DNA of 64,000 nt from NCBI GenBank assembly GCA_963715565.1, contig OY970256.1, positions 3,410,001-3,474,000 on the forward strand, read 5' to 3'. Of this stretch, positions 25,593 through 32,898 are shown one piece after another. The notes under the pieces were generated by a model, which had not been told where the DNA came from, ran no database searches, and saw nothing but the letters and a program-made list of their open reading frames with translations. How positions within the stretch are numbered: the first letter of the stretch is position 1; every line of letters begins with the position of its first letter. The translations under genes and the position numbers were made by a program. This DNA comes from JACVRN01 sp963715565. Lineage in GTDB: Bacteria; Acidobacteriota; Blastocatellia; Pyrinomonadales; Pyrinomonadaceae.

Positions 25593-26681
25593 CACTTCTT
25601 CCATCTTTCCGCTTTTGTGTGAGCGGCGCGCATAATCCAGCACGAGTTGATTGAGGTAGCCGTCCTTGAAAGTCGCTGCCTCCGGAACGCTCTTTTGTCC
25701 CTCGCGCAGCGCATCGACGATGGCGCGCGCGAACAACGTGAAGCCGCGCGACCAGTCGCTGTCATGCATTCCGGCGGCCAGCTCCTCCCGGTCATCCATC
25801 TCTACGCGCGACCATTCGCCCTCGCCCGTCGCGGAGCGAAAGAGCTGGCTTCCATCCACGCGCAGCGCGCCTTCTTCACCAAAGACTTCGACGCGATGCA
25901 CGGGCTTGCCCTGTTCCACGACGGACATAGAGACGGTCGCGGTCGTGCCCCGCGTGAACGCGCCGTCCTCTAACCGAAGCATGAGGTTGGCTTCATCATC
26001 CGAGGTCACGGGCCGCATCTGTCCTGAAGTTTCATCCATGCGCTCCACGGTGTGCGTGGCAAGCTGCGCCGCGACGTGAGAGACCTCCGCTTGAAGCAGC
26101 CAGCGCAGGGAGTCCACGGCGTGCGAGCCGATTGCGCCGAGCGTGCCGCCGCCCTGCGTAGCGTCCGACCACCAGTTCCACGGGCGCGTTGCGGCAGCGC
26201 GCGAATCCGCACGGTAAAAATATTTTGCGTGACGCACGCGCCCTATCTCGCCCGCACGAATCATGTCGCGCATGCGCCGTCGCGCCGGAAGAAACCTCAG
26301 CTCGTGGTCTATGAGAGCGAAGGCATCCAGCGCTTCAGCGCGCTCGCGCATCCTCTTTGCCTCTTCCGAATTCATTGCCGTGGGCTTCTCACAGAGCACG
26401 GCCTTGCCCGCATCAAGCGCGGCGAGAGTCATCTCGGCATGTGTCGAAGGCGGCGTGACGATGCTCACCAGATGAACATCCTTGCGCGCGATGACTTCAC
26501 GCCAATCGCCCGTGGCAAACTCAATCCCAAACTCCTGCGCGACTCTTTCTGCACGAGAGCTATGCGCGCTCGCAATCGCCACCACACGCGCCCCCTCGCA
26601 CGCGCGAAATCCCGGAATCTGCGTGGAGCGGGCAAAGCCAGTGCCGATGACACCGATGTTAATGATTTGCTCTTGACTCAT
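25581..26681 (-). CDS. Gfo/Idh/MocA-family oxidoreductase
   Basis: 366 residues from the ATG at 26681; an in-frame TTG lies 12 bases upstream. The N-terminal Rossmann fold begins INIGVIGTGFARSTQIPGF, and the conserved EKP motif is in AGKAVLCEKPTAMN near residue 95. The C-terminal alpha/beta domain has EIGRVRHAKYFYRADS and GGGTLGAIGSHAVDSLRWLL. These enzymes oxidise or reduce sugars and related compounds with NAD(P). The substrate is unknown. It lies upstream of the cyclase and hyuAB genes on the same strand. Confidence 0.88.
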   Translation of the reverse strand: MSQEQIINIGVIGTGFARSTQIPGFRACEGARVVAIASAHSSRAERVAQEFGIEFATGDWREVIARKDVHLVSIVTPPSTHAEMTLAALDAGKAVLCEKPTAMNSEEAKRMRERAEALDAFALIDHELRFLPARRRMRDMIRAGEIGRVRHAKYFYRADSRAAATRPWNWWSDATQGGGTLGAIGSHAVDSLRWLLQAEVSHVAAQLATHTVERMDETSGQMRPVTSDDEANLMLRLEDGAFTRGTTATVSMSVVEQGKPVHRVEVFGEEGALRVDGSQLFRSATGEGEWSRVEMDDREELAAGMHDSDWSRGFTLFARAIVDALREGQKSVPEAATFKDGYLNQLVLDYARRSHKSGKMEEVRDA

Positions 26682-26704
26682 CAGGTTTTTCAAGTAGAAC
26701 GCAA

Positions 26705-27262
26705 TTATTTAGTAAGTAGATGAGCGCGTTTGCGCTGTTTAGAAGTGCGCCTGTAGTTTCGATTCGCACAGAACAAGCAGATATTGTGTGTTACACGGAA
26801 AGGTTTTGTTCCTCGCTTCGCGCCACAGTGAATGCAATCTCCCTGCGCTTTTATTTTTCGTCTCCGGGCATTACTACAATCTTTGCAGATGAGTGAGTAA
26901 CCCGTGCGCTGCTTTTTGTCTTTGTGGAATTTGCCAATCGCCAGAAACAGTTTGCATTTGGAACACCAAAGCGTTCCGTCCACAATTTCTCTACGCACCA
27001 TACCCGTAGGCAAGTTGCACTGAGAATGAGCGAAAGCAATATTGTTAAGGTCCCAGAATAGTTCAGCCCCTTTATTACGCCACGCTTCCTTGTGTTCAAT
27101 CGTAAAATCTTCTACCGAGAGAATCGCCTCTCCGCAACGGAAACAAACATCCTCATTCAATTTTTGCGCCAGACTGAAAAGCACAAGCTTGCGGAGTTTA
27201 TTACACGCCGTGCCAAAAGGCATCCCCAGTAATTTAGAACTTTTTAGATTATGGGCAGGCAT
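26705..27262 (-). CDS. HNH endonuclease downstream of the intron-containing tRNA
   Basis: 185 residues from the ATG at 27262. Longer in-frame starts would overlap the tRNA 3' exon and are rejected. The HNH fold is seen as VCFRCGE (first zinc pair), FTIEHKEAW (first His) and WDLNNIAFAHSQCN (Asn and second His). Three further CxxC pairs follow (CSKCK, CKDC, CIHCG with CLFC), suggesting extra zinc ribbons for DNA binding. It starts 27 bp after the tRNA on the same strand, next to a group I intron, so it is probably a homing endonuclease, either from the intron system or a solitary gene targeting the tRNA locus. Confidence 0.8.
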   Translation of the reverse strand: MPAHNLKSSKLLGMPFGTACNKLRKLVLFSLAQKLNEDVCFRCGEAILSVEDFTIEHKEAWRNKGAELFWDLNNIAFAHSQCNLPTGMVRREIVDGTLWCSKCKLFLAIGKFHKDKKQRTGYSLICKDCSNARRRKIKAQGDCIHCGAKRGTKPFRVTHNICLFCANRNYRRTSKQRKRAHLLTK

Positions 27263-27329
27263 AACTATTGAGATGAGGTAGGAAGAATGTGCCCTCGCCC
27301 TGACTTGAACAGGGAACCAACGGATTATG

Positions 27330-27969
27330 CGTACCACTACGGCTTTCGCCGCCCGAAATGATTCAGTTTGTGGTCTGGACTTTCTCTTCGCGTTACGCGT
27401 CTGCCATCAAGTCTCTACACCTTCCTCGCTCGCCATGAGCGAGGCTTGGCTCGGGATTACCATCTCGCTTTCGCGAGCGGAGGCTTCCCCGAATTTGACA
27501 GATTCTACAAGCGCACCTGAAACAACTCTGCATGAGCTGTGAGAGTTGAGTGTGATACGCTTGCAACCCAACTTTGGAGGTCGTATGGAAGAGATTTGTC
27601 TGACTTGCAAAGCACGATTGACGGGCAGGCAAACTAAATTCTGCTCGCTCCGCTGCAAGAATGCTTCGACAAACAACAAACATCAGAATTACGTCTCTCA
27701 ACAACAGCGTGGCCGCCAGAGAAGGCAATTGCTGATTCAACAGAAAGGTGGTTGCTGCCAGCAATGCGGATATTGCCGCAACTGGGCCGCGTTGGCTTTC
27801 CACCACCTTGACCCTCAGACCAAATCCTTTCCCATTGATCTCAGAAATTGCTCAAACACCTCGTGGTCAGCACTCGTGGCTGAAGCACAAGGATGCATGC
27901 TTCTTTGCCTGAACTGCCACGCGGAAATTCATAACCCTGAATTTTCCAATTAGACCTTTCAAAGAACTG
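27330..27969 (-). ncRNA. Self-splicing group I intron (tRNA type, IC3-like) in the anticodon loop
   Basis: Both splice-site rules hold: exon 1 ends in U, and the 640-nt intron ends in G. The P1 helix can be drawn: exon GGACU pairs with the internal guide GGUCU (27952-27956) with U.G at the splice site, closed by a 13-nt loop. The conserved core lies near the 3' end: AATTCGGGGAAGCC then AATCCCGAGCCAAGCC (P4-P6 region), and GTAGAGACTTGATGGCAGAC with AGAGAAAGTCCAGACCAC (P7/P3/P8), as in cyanobacterial and Azoarcus tRNA introns. The first two thirds carry an HNH gene on the opposite strand. Subgroup assignment is from memory of these motifs. Confidence 0.9.
27585..27953 (+). CDS. HNH homing endonuclease encoded antisense within the group I intron
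   Basis: 122 residues. The ATG at 27585 has a strong GGAGG five bases upstream, so I prefer it to the TTG at 27546. An N-terminal zinc pair set (CLTCKA and FCSLRCKN) precedes a Q/R-rich linker and a C-terminal HNH domain: CCQQCGYC, FHHLDPQTK and LLCLNCHAEIHN. The gene runs opposite to the tRNA and intron, and its stop codon lies within the intron's internal guide sequence, so the reading frame and P1 helix constrain each other. Its role would be to cut intronless alleles of the tRNA gene and spread the intron. Confidence 0.85.
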   Translation: MEEICLTCKARLTGRQTKFCSLRCKNASTNNKHQNYVSQQQRGRQRRQLLIQQKGGCCQQCGYCRNWAALAFHHLDPQTKSFPIDLRNCSNTSWSALVAEAQGCMLLCLNCHAEIHNPEFSN

Positions 27970-28105
27970 AGTCCGCTGCTCTAACCATTGAGCTACGAGG
28001 GCATAATATTTATCAGCGAGGAAGGATTATAAGGATAAGCATGCGACGGCGCAAGCGAGGCAATCCGGTTACCTCGCTTGCGCAATCTAGCTGCTCATAG
28101 ATGAT

Positions 28106-28663
28106 TCATTGTTTGGCTGTCTCGAATTCGGGAGCGGCGAGGATGGCTTCGATCTGGCGCAGGTGGCGGCCTTCGTGGAGGCCGATCATCACGAGCCACT
28201 GGTAGAAATCGAGCGGGCCGAAGGCCGGATGCGGATAGGTCATGCTGGCGAGGTCAAGCTCCTCTATGCGCGGGCGCAGGGCATTGACGGCTTCACGTGA
28301 GCTGCGCAGGCGTGCGATGGAGTCAGACACGGAGGTCTCACCCTTGGGGCGCACTATCTCCGGCGCGGTGTATTTTTCCTGACGGCTGCGCTCGGCCACA
28401 TGCTCTAACGAGACGGGACGAAAAGGCTGCCCTTCGGCGCGCTGCATCCCACCGGCTTCCGCTTTCGTCAGTATAATCTTGAACAGCTTCGTCATCCCCT
28501 CTTCAAAGATTGCCAGATGCTCGACGATTTCCGCGACCGACCATGAATCAGGAGCCGCGCGCTTCGTCTCCTCTGCGCTCTCTAGTTTTTCCAGACGGTC
28601 GTAGAGCCGCGCGCGTGTTTCGTCCATCGCCTCGAAGATTTCCGCCACGTTGTTGTAGGTCAT
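28106..28663 (-). CDS. DinB-family protein
   Basis: 185 residues forming a predicted four-helix bundle. Metal-ligand histidines typical of DinB/YfiT proteins are seen at WSVAEIVEHLAIFEE (near residue 48) and in MIGLHEGRHLRQIEAI near residue 165. DinB-like proteins bind a divalent metal and often act as thiol S-transferases or stress proteins; the substrate here is unknown. It stands alone, with the intron-containing tRNA upstream on the same strand. Confidence 0.8.
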   Translation of the reverse strand: MTYNNVAEIFEAMDETRARLYDRLEKLESAEETKRAAPDSWSVAEIVEHLAIFEEGMTKLFKIILTKAEAGGMQRAEGQPFRPVSLEHVAERSRQEKYTAPEIVRPKGETSVSDSIARLRSSREAVNALRPRIEELDLASMTYPHPAFGPLDFYQWLVMIGLHEGRHLRQIEAILAAPEFETAKQ

Positions 28664-28751
28664 CAGGATTCTCCTCTTTATTAAGTTAACGCTCTGGATA
28701 TTTTTTTCGGGCGAGGAACGAGACTCAAGCTAATGTAACTGTGAGCGCGCA

Positions 28752-29984
28752 TCAATCTCGTAGAGAGACGGGCGCACGCCCTTGGCTAAGCAGCGCCGCC
28801 TGCACGCTCAGACTCAATTTGTGCCAGCGCAGGTAGTTGCTGACGGGCTCGCTCCCATACATGCGCAGAAAACCTGTCTGTAGATAGAGCGTTTCAGGCA
28901 GCTCCCATTCCAGACGGATGACGGGATTGAAAGAGACGGGCAGCGCGCTCGGTTGCTCTTTGGAAGACGAATTGTTAGCGGCAGACGGTTTCTTCAAATT
29001 CTTCTCGTCGTATTCTCTGGAAGCGGCAATCAGCGCGTCGCGCAGAGGAATGTTTGCGCTCGTGGGTGTATCCGCTGCGGCGTCGTAGATGGCAACGTCC
29101 GTGTCGAAGGCGGTCGCGACCTTCGAGGCATCGGGCGACCACACAGGCAGCACGTCCGTCAAACGATCATCGAGCAGGCGCTCGCGCGCGTCCAGATTAA
29201 CGAGGCGCGGGCGACCCGCGGGCAAAGGCAGCTCGGCGGGGCGCGCGCTCCATTCGCTCTCCGTGCAGGCGAGGGCCGCAAGACCATGATTGTCCGGAGC
29301 CCAAGCGATGTAGAAGTAGATTAGACCATCGCGCGAGGTCAGCGGCTTGAGGTCAAAGCCGTCGCGGTTGGCGATATAAATTTGCTCCGTGTTGTAAACG
29401 GGGACGGGTGTGAAAACGGGCGCGACGGTGGCCGCGGGATCGGGCGACGAAGGCGGCCCTTCGGGCACTATGTCGGGCGGAAGCGGCGTCGGCTGCGGCG
29501 TCAGGCTCTTGCGCGCGACAAAGGAGAAGTGATTTCCGTCGGGCGACCAGGAGACAATCGCGGGGAAGACGCCGACCATATCGGGCGGCGTGATGTTGCG
29601 CAGAAAGTTTCCGGAGGTCGCGTAGAGGTCTATGTGAAACTCGCCCGGTTGGCTCTCACCCGTCTCGTAGAGCGCGAGCGCGCGCTGGCCGTCCGGGGAT
29701 GTAACCGTGCGGACGAGCGCTTCATCACGACGCCGCTCGTCAAAATCCTTCTGAATCGCTTCGAGCCTCTCGGTCGCCTGACCTTCCTTGACACCGGCAG
29801 GCGTAGGCACGTCCGGCTGAAAAGTGTAGGCCAGCCGCTGCGCGGGTACATCGCGCAGGGAGCGCGGCGCGACGCTTTTTTTATCCAGGCTCGAACGACA
29901 CCCCGCGCCCGCGAGAGCCGTCAATAAGAGTGCCGCGAAAAGCGTGATGAAAATCGAGCTATAAGACAGGAGCTTTGGAATCAC
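28752..29984 (-). CDS. Beta-propeller (TolB/WD40-like) exported protein, possible lipoprotein
   Basis: 410 residues with a GTG start at 29984; no internal ATG fits. The hydrophobic N-terminus ends LTALAGAGCRSS, a possible lipoprotein signal with an imperfect lipobox. The body has repeated propeller-like strands: VSWSPDGNHFSFVAR, QIYIANRDGFDLKPLTSRDG, IAWAPDNHGLAALA and LPVWSPDASKVATAFD, as in TolB-type beta-propellers. A proline-rich insert separates two of the blades. No catalytic residues are seen; a role in binding at the cell surface or periplasm is likely. Confidence 0.7.
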   Translation of the reverse strand: MIPKLLSYSSIFITLFAALLLTALAGAGCRSSLDKKSVAPRSLRDVPAQRLAYTFQPDVPTPAGVKEGQATERLEAIQKDFDERRRDEALVRTVTSPDGQRALALYETGESQPGEFHIDLYATSGNFLRNITPPDMVGVFPAIVSWSPDGNHFSFVARKSLTPQPTPLPPDIVPEGPPSSPDPAATVAPVFTPVPVYNTEQIYIANRDGFDLKPLTSRDGLIYFYIAWAPDNHGLAALACTESEWSARPAELPLPAGRPRLVNLDARERLLDDRLTDVLPVWSPDASKVATAFDTDVAIYDAAADTPTSANIPLRDALIAASREYDEKNLKKPSAANNSSSKEQPSALPVSFNPVIRLEWELPETLYLQTGFLRMYGSEPVSNYLRWHKLSLSVQAALLSQGRAPVSLRD

Positions 29985-30001
29985 AGCCGGAATGATAACA
30001 A

Positions 30002-30091
30002 GAAAAGAGCGTAAATCGTAAATCGTGAATCGTGAATAGAGAAAACGGTTCGTCTATTTACGATTCACGATTTACGATTTACGCTCTTTTC
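30002..30091. repeat. Inverted repeat, family B
   Basis: GAAAAGAGCGTAAATCGTAA on the left is mirrored by TTACGATTTACGCTCTTTTC on the right, with internal GTGAATCGTGAAT/ATTCACGATT. It follows the stop codon of the metalloprotease gene by a few bases and may stabilise or end its mRNA. Confidence 0.85.
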
Positions 30092-30096
30092 TTCTC

Positions 30097-31050
30097 TTAG
30101 CGGAAGGTGCGTGCTTCTTCAGTCTCTTTGGCGAGCACTTCGCGTGCGAGGTTGGCGTCGAGGGCGAAGAGGGCGCGCATGGTGTTGCGGGGGCTCAAGT
30201 GGTCTTCGTCCGTGTCGTCTTCGTCAACGCAGTTGTGCTCGACCAGCCGCGCCAGCCGCCGCGTCATGGGCTCTTTCGTGGGGAAGCGTTCGATGTAGGC
30301 GCGTGCGCTCATTGCGCCCACCCAGTCGCAGGTCAACTCTTCTGGACGACGCCCGGTGATGCTCAGCTTCGTGAGCGAGACGGCGCGGCTGCCTACCTGG
30401 CGAAAGAGCGGGGCTAGATTTTCATCGCGCCCGTCGGCGATGTGAGTAATCTCATGAGCAAGCACGCTAATCATGCCTTCGTCGGAGGGCAGCCCCGCGA
30501 GAAAGATTGTGCCGAAATAAATTGTGTGCGGGTCTACCATGATGACGGAGGCGTTATCGCGCAGGTCCACGTCGGGCTTGATACGCATGATGCTCTGAAT
30601 ACGGCGGGTGGCCGTGCGTATGCGCCACTCGTCAATCTTGTGGTCGCGCGCTAATTTTGTCAGAGCGTTAATCGCCAGCTCTTTGGCTATGGGCAGTAGA
30701 CGCTCGGCACGACGCACGCCAGCGACAGCCGCAGGGTCTCGCAAAGGGAGCGAAGGACGCGCCTGCATCTCGTCAATGGGCACGCTCCCCAGTGGGTCCG
30801 AGACGCGCTCCAGGCAAACGACCGTCATCGCCCGCTCGACGATGTTGCCGGAATCGGTCGTGAGCGGCGTGCTCGCGTTGCGCGGCGGGCTGTAAAGGTC
30901 GTGCGTGTGGCCCGGCGGGCCTTCCTGCCCCGAGCGCTCCTGCGCGATTGCGACGCCCGACGGCAAAGACAAGCTTGCCGACAACACGAGCGCCAGCATC
31001 AAAGCCAGCGCCGCGCGCAAGGAAGAGTTTTTGAGAGAAGGGTAAAACAT
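30097..31050 (-). CDS. Secreted M48-like zinc metalloprotease
   Basis: 317 residues from the ATG at 31050; the 27 codons upstream lie in a palindromic repeat. A signal peptide is present (LRAALALMLALVLSASLSL). The zinc motif HEITH sits in MISVLAHEITHIADGRDENL near residue 200 and resembles M48 or BepA-type peptidases that clear misfolded envelope proteins. A downstream glutamate that might be the third ligand is in RRPEELTCDWVGA, about 35 residues on. It is probably periplasmic. The C-terminal part is Arg/Glu-rich and ends RTFR. Confidence 0.8.
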   Translation of the reverse strand: MFYPSLKNSSLRAALALMLALVLSASLSLPSGVAIAQERSGQEGPPGHTHDLYSPPRNASTPLTTDSGNIVERAMTVVCLERVSDPLGSVPIDEMQARPSLPLRDPAAVAGVRRAERLLPIAKELAINALTKLARDHKIDEWRIRTATRRIQSIMRIKPDVDLRDNASVIMVDPHTIYFGTIFLAGLPSDEGMISVLAHEITHIADGRDENLAPLFRQVGSRAVSLTKLSITGRRPEELTCDWVGAMSARAYIERFPTKEPMTRRLARLVEHNCVDEDDTDEDHLSPRNTMRALFALDANLAREVLAKETEEARTFR

Positions 31051-31057
31051 AACTCTA

Positions 31058-31157
31058 AAGGGATGAGGGCGGAGGGATGAGGGATGAGGACTGAAAGAAA
31101 AGCTACTCATCTTGAATAGCTTCCTTTTCATCCCTCATCCCTCCGCCCTCATCCCTT
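31058..31157. repeat. Inverted repeat, family F
   Basis: AAGGGATGAGGGCGGAGGGA on the left is mirrored by TCCCTCCGCCCTCATCCCTT on the right. It separates the enoyl-CoA hydratase-like and metalloprotease genes. Confidence 0.85.
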
Positions 31158-31162
31158 GCCTT

Positions 31163-31990
31163 TCATCTGTTCCGCCAGACGGGCTTGCGTTTCTCCATGA
31201 AGGCTCTGACGCCTTCGCGTGCGTCTTCCGTCTTCATCAATTCATTCAAGTACAGGTCTTCGACTTTCGTCAATGCTTCTTCAAAGGGGCGGCCCCGCGC
31301 CGTGTCGAGCGCGTGCCGCGTGGCTTCGAGCGCGGGCGCTGAAAGCTCCCTCAGGCGGACGAGCACCTCTTCGGTCTTTTGCGTCAGCTCTGAGGCCGGG
31401 ACGACGTAGTTCACAAGCCCCAGACGTAGAGCCTCAAGCGCGTCTATCAATTCGCCCGTCAGAATCAGCTCGCGCGCACGCTTCTCTCCTATGATGCGCG
31501 GAAGCAGCACGGCGGCTACGGGCGGAAAGACGCCGAGCTTGATTTCCGGCTGGCCGAAGCGCGCGCGGTCCGAGGCAATCACTATGTCGCAGCCTGCGGC
31601 CAGCTCGCACCCGCCGCCCAAAGCGGCCCCGTCAATCACAGCAAGGGTCGGCTTGCCCATCTGGTCCAGCGTGCGAAAGATGGTATGAAAGCCTTCGAGC
31701 ATCTGGTAGATGGTCTCTTCGACGTGTTCTTCGACGGCCACGCCCGCGCTGAAGACGCGCGATTCCGGCACGGCGTCAAAGACAATCGCCACCACGTCGT
31801 GCATCCCCATGCACTCGTTGAGACAGAGATTGATCTCGCGCATCATCGCGATGTCTAGAATATTGAGCGGGGGCTGGGCCAGCGTGATGCGCGCCACTCT
31901 CTCTTCAACACGAAAATGAATGTTCTGGTATCTAGTTTTCATCGTCGATGCGCGCGCGCCACTTGCCGCTTCGTACGGCCCAATCGTCAT
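31163..31990 (-). CDS. Enoyl-CoA hydratase/isomerase-family protein
   Basis: 275 residues. The crotonase fold is shown by PPLNILDIAMMREIN near residue 40, an oxyanion-hole FSAGVAVEEH near 78, LAVIDGAALGGGCELAAGCDIVIAS (about 115-139) and RFGQPEIKLGVFPP. It resembles cyclohexa-1,5-dienecarbonyl-CoA hydratases as much as ordinary enoyl-CoA hydratases, so the exact reaction is open. The first ATG directly abuts the fabG stop (TAAATG), arguing for translational coupling; an internal ATG at 31942 would trim 16 residues. With fabG upstream it may serve a fatty-acid or aromatic acyl-CoA pathway. Confidence 0.85.
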   Translation of the reverse strand: MTIGPYEAASGARASTMKTRYQNIHFRVEERVARITLAQPPLNILDIAMMREINLCLNECMGMHDVVAIVFDAVPESRVFSAGVAVEEHVEETIYQMLEGFHTIFRTLDQMGKPTLAVIDGAALGGGCELAAGCDIVIASDRARFGQPEIKLGVFPPVAAVLLPRIIGEKRARELILTGELIDALEALRLGLVNYVVPASELTQKTEEVLVRLRELSAPALEATRHALDTARGRPFEEALTKVEDLYLNELMKTEDAREGVRAFMEKRKPVWRNR

Positions 31991-32764
31991 TTAGATAAGC
32001 TGCCCGCCGTCTACTTTGATGACCTCGCCTGTGATGTGGCGGGCCAGCTCAGAGCAGAGAAAGGCTACGAGGTTTGCCACGTCCTGCGGCTCGCCAACGC
32101 GCCCTAGGACGGCTTCGCGCTCGGCCTCTTCCATGATGCGCGCCGGCAGTCGCTCGGTCATGGGCGTGCGTATAAAGCCGGGCGCGACGGCGTTGACGTT
32201 AACATTTGCGCGCCCAAGCTCCGCCGCAGCGGATTTCGTCAAGCCTATGACGCCAGCCTTCGATGCCGCGTAATTGCTGATGCCGAAACTCCCGCGCAAA
32301 GCCTGAATCGAAGCGATGTTGACGATTTTCCCTGCGCGCTGTTCGCGAAAGAGACGCGCCACGGCGTGTAGATAATTGAACGTGCCCTTGAGATTAACGT
32401 TGAGGACGCGGTCCCATTGTGATTCGGTGATGTCCCAGATGGGCGCGTCCGAATTCACCCCGGCGGCGTTGACCAGAATATCCACGCGGCCCATACGGAC
32501 GCGCGTCTCGGCCACGATGCGACCGGCCTTGCCGTGGTCCGTGACATCAGCCGTGAAGGTCGTGACGCGCACGCCCGTCTCCTTCAGGATGTGCGAAGTC
32601 TGAATCATGACGTCTTCGCCCGCCTGGTCCACTACACAGACGTTAGCGCCGCGCCGTGCCAGCTCAAGCGCACAGGCGCGGCCAATCCCTGAGGCCGCGC
32701 CCGTGATGATGGCTACTTTATCTTCAAAACCCATCTGTAAAGGTTCTCTCATACTGTCATCCAT
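31991..32764 (-). CDS. Short-chain dehydrogenase, FabG-like (3-oxoacyl-ACP reductase type)
   Basis: About 257 residues from the ATG at 32764; later ATGs at 32752 and 32734 are equally possible and the last gives the usual length of 247. The frame is open far upstream but that part overlaps the M61 gene antisense to its repeat and is not coding. The Rossmann motif TGAASGIG, the NAAGVN loop, the catalytic Ser of VNIASIQAL and YAASKAG (YxxxK) define a classical SDR. It reduces a 3-oxoacyl group or oxidises a hydroxyl with NAD(P). It is immediately followed by the enoyl-CoA hydratase-like gene. Confidence 0.88.
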   Translation of the reverse strand: MDDSMREPLQMGFEDKVAIITGAASGIGRACALELARRGANVCVVDQAGEDVMIQTSHILKETGVRVTTFTADVTDHGKAGRIVAETRVRMGRVDILVNAAGVNSDAPIWDITESQWDRVLNVNLKGTFNYLHAVARLFREQRAGKIVNIASIQALRGSFGISNYAASKAGVIGLTKSAAAELGRANVNVNAVAPGFIRTPMTERLPARIMEEAEREAVLGRVGEPQDVANLVAFLCSELARHITGEVIKVDGGQLI

Positions 32765-32797
32765 AATAGAAGGAAAAGAGGAAAGGGAAAAGGAAAA

Positions 32798-32898
32798 AGA
32801 GACGCGGCGAGTGGGCGACGCGGAGACGCGGCGAAAAAGCTGGACGAGAGCCGTTTTTCTCGCCGCGTCTCCGCGTCTCCGTGTCACCGCGTCTCTCT
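32798..32898. repeat. Inverted repeat, family H
   Basis: GAGACGCGGCGAGTGGGCGA and ACGCGGAGACGCGGCGAAAA on the left are mirrored by CGCCGCGTCTCCGCGTCTCC and ACCGCGTCTC on the right. It lies between the M61 and fabG-like genes and touches the M61 stop. Confidence 0.85.

Larger units (their letters stand above)
27290..28002 (-). tRNA. tRNA with anticodon CAU (Met or Ile2), split by a group I intron
   Basis: Exon 1 is 28002-27970 (33 nt) and exon 2 is 27329-27290 (40 nt). Joined, they form a standard cloverleaf of 73 nt: acceptor GCCCTCG/CGAGGGC with discriminator A, D-arm GCTC/GAGC, anticodon stem GCGGA/TCCGT with loop CTCATAA, five-base variable region TGGTT, and T-arm CCCTG/CAGGG with loop TTCAAGT. 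The CCA end is not encoded. Anticodon CAU is read by elongator Met, initiator Met or, after lysidine modification, Ile2. The acceptor and stem do not look like an initiator, so elongator Met or Ile2 remains. The intron lies exactly after U33. Confidence 0.92.

Noticed and set aside
26705..27337. A longer HNH protein starting at 27337
   Set aside because: The extra N-terminus overlaps the 3' exon of the tRNA; the ATG at 27262 fits better.
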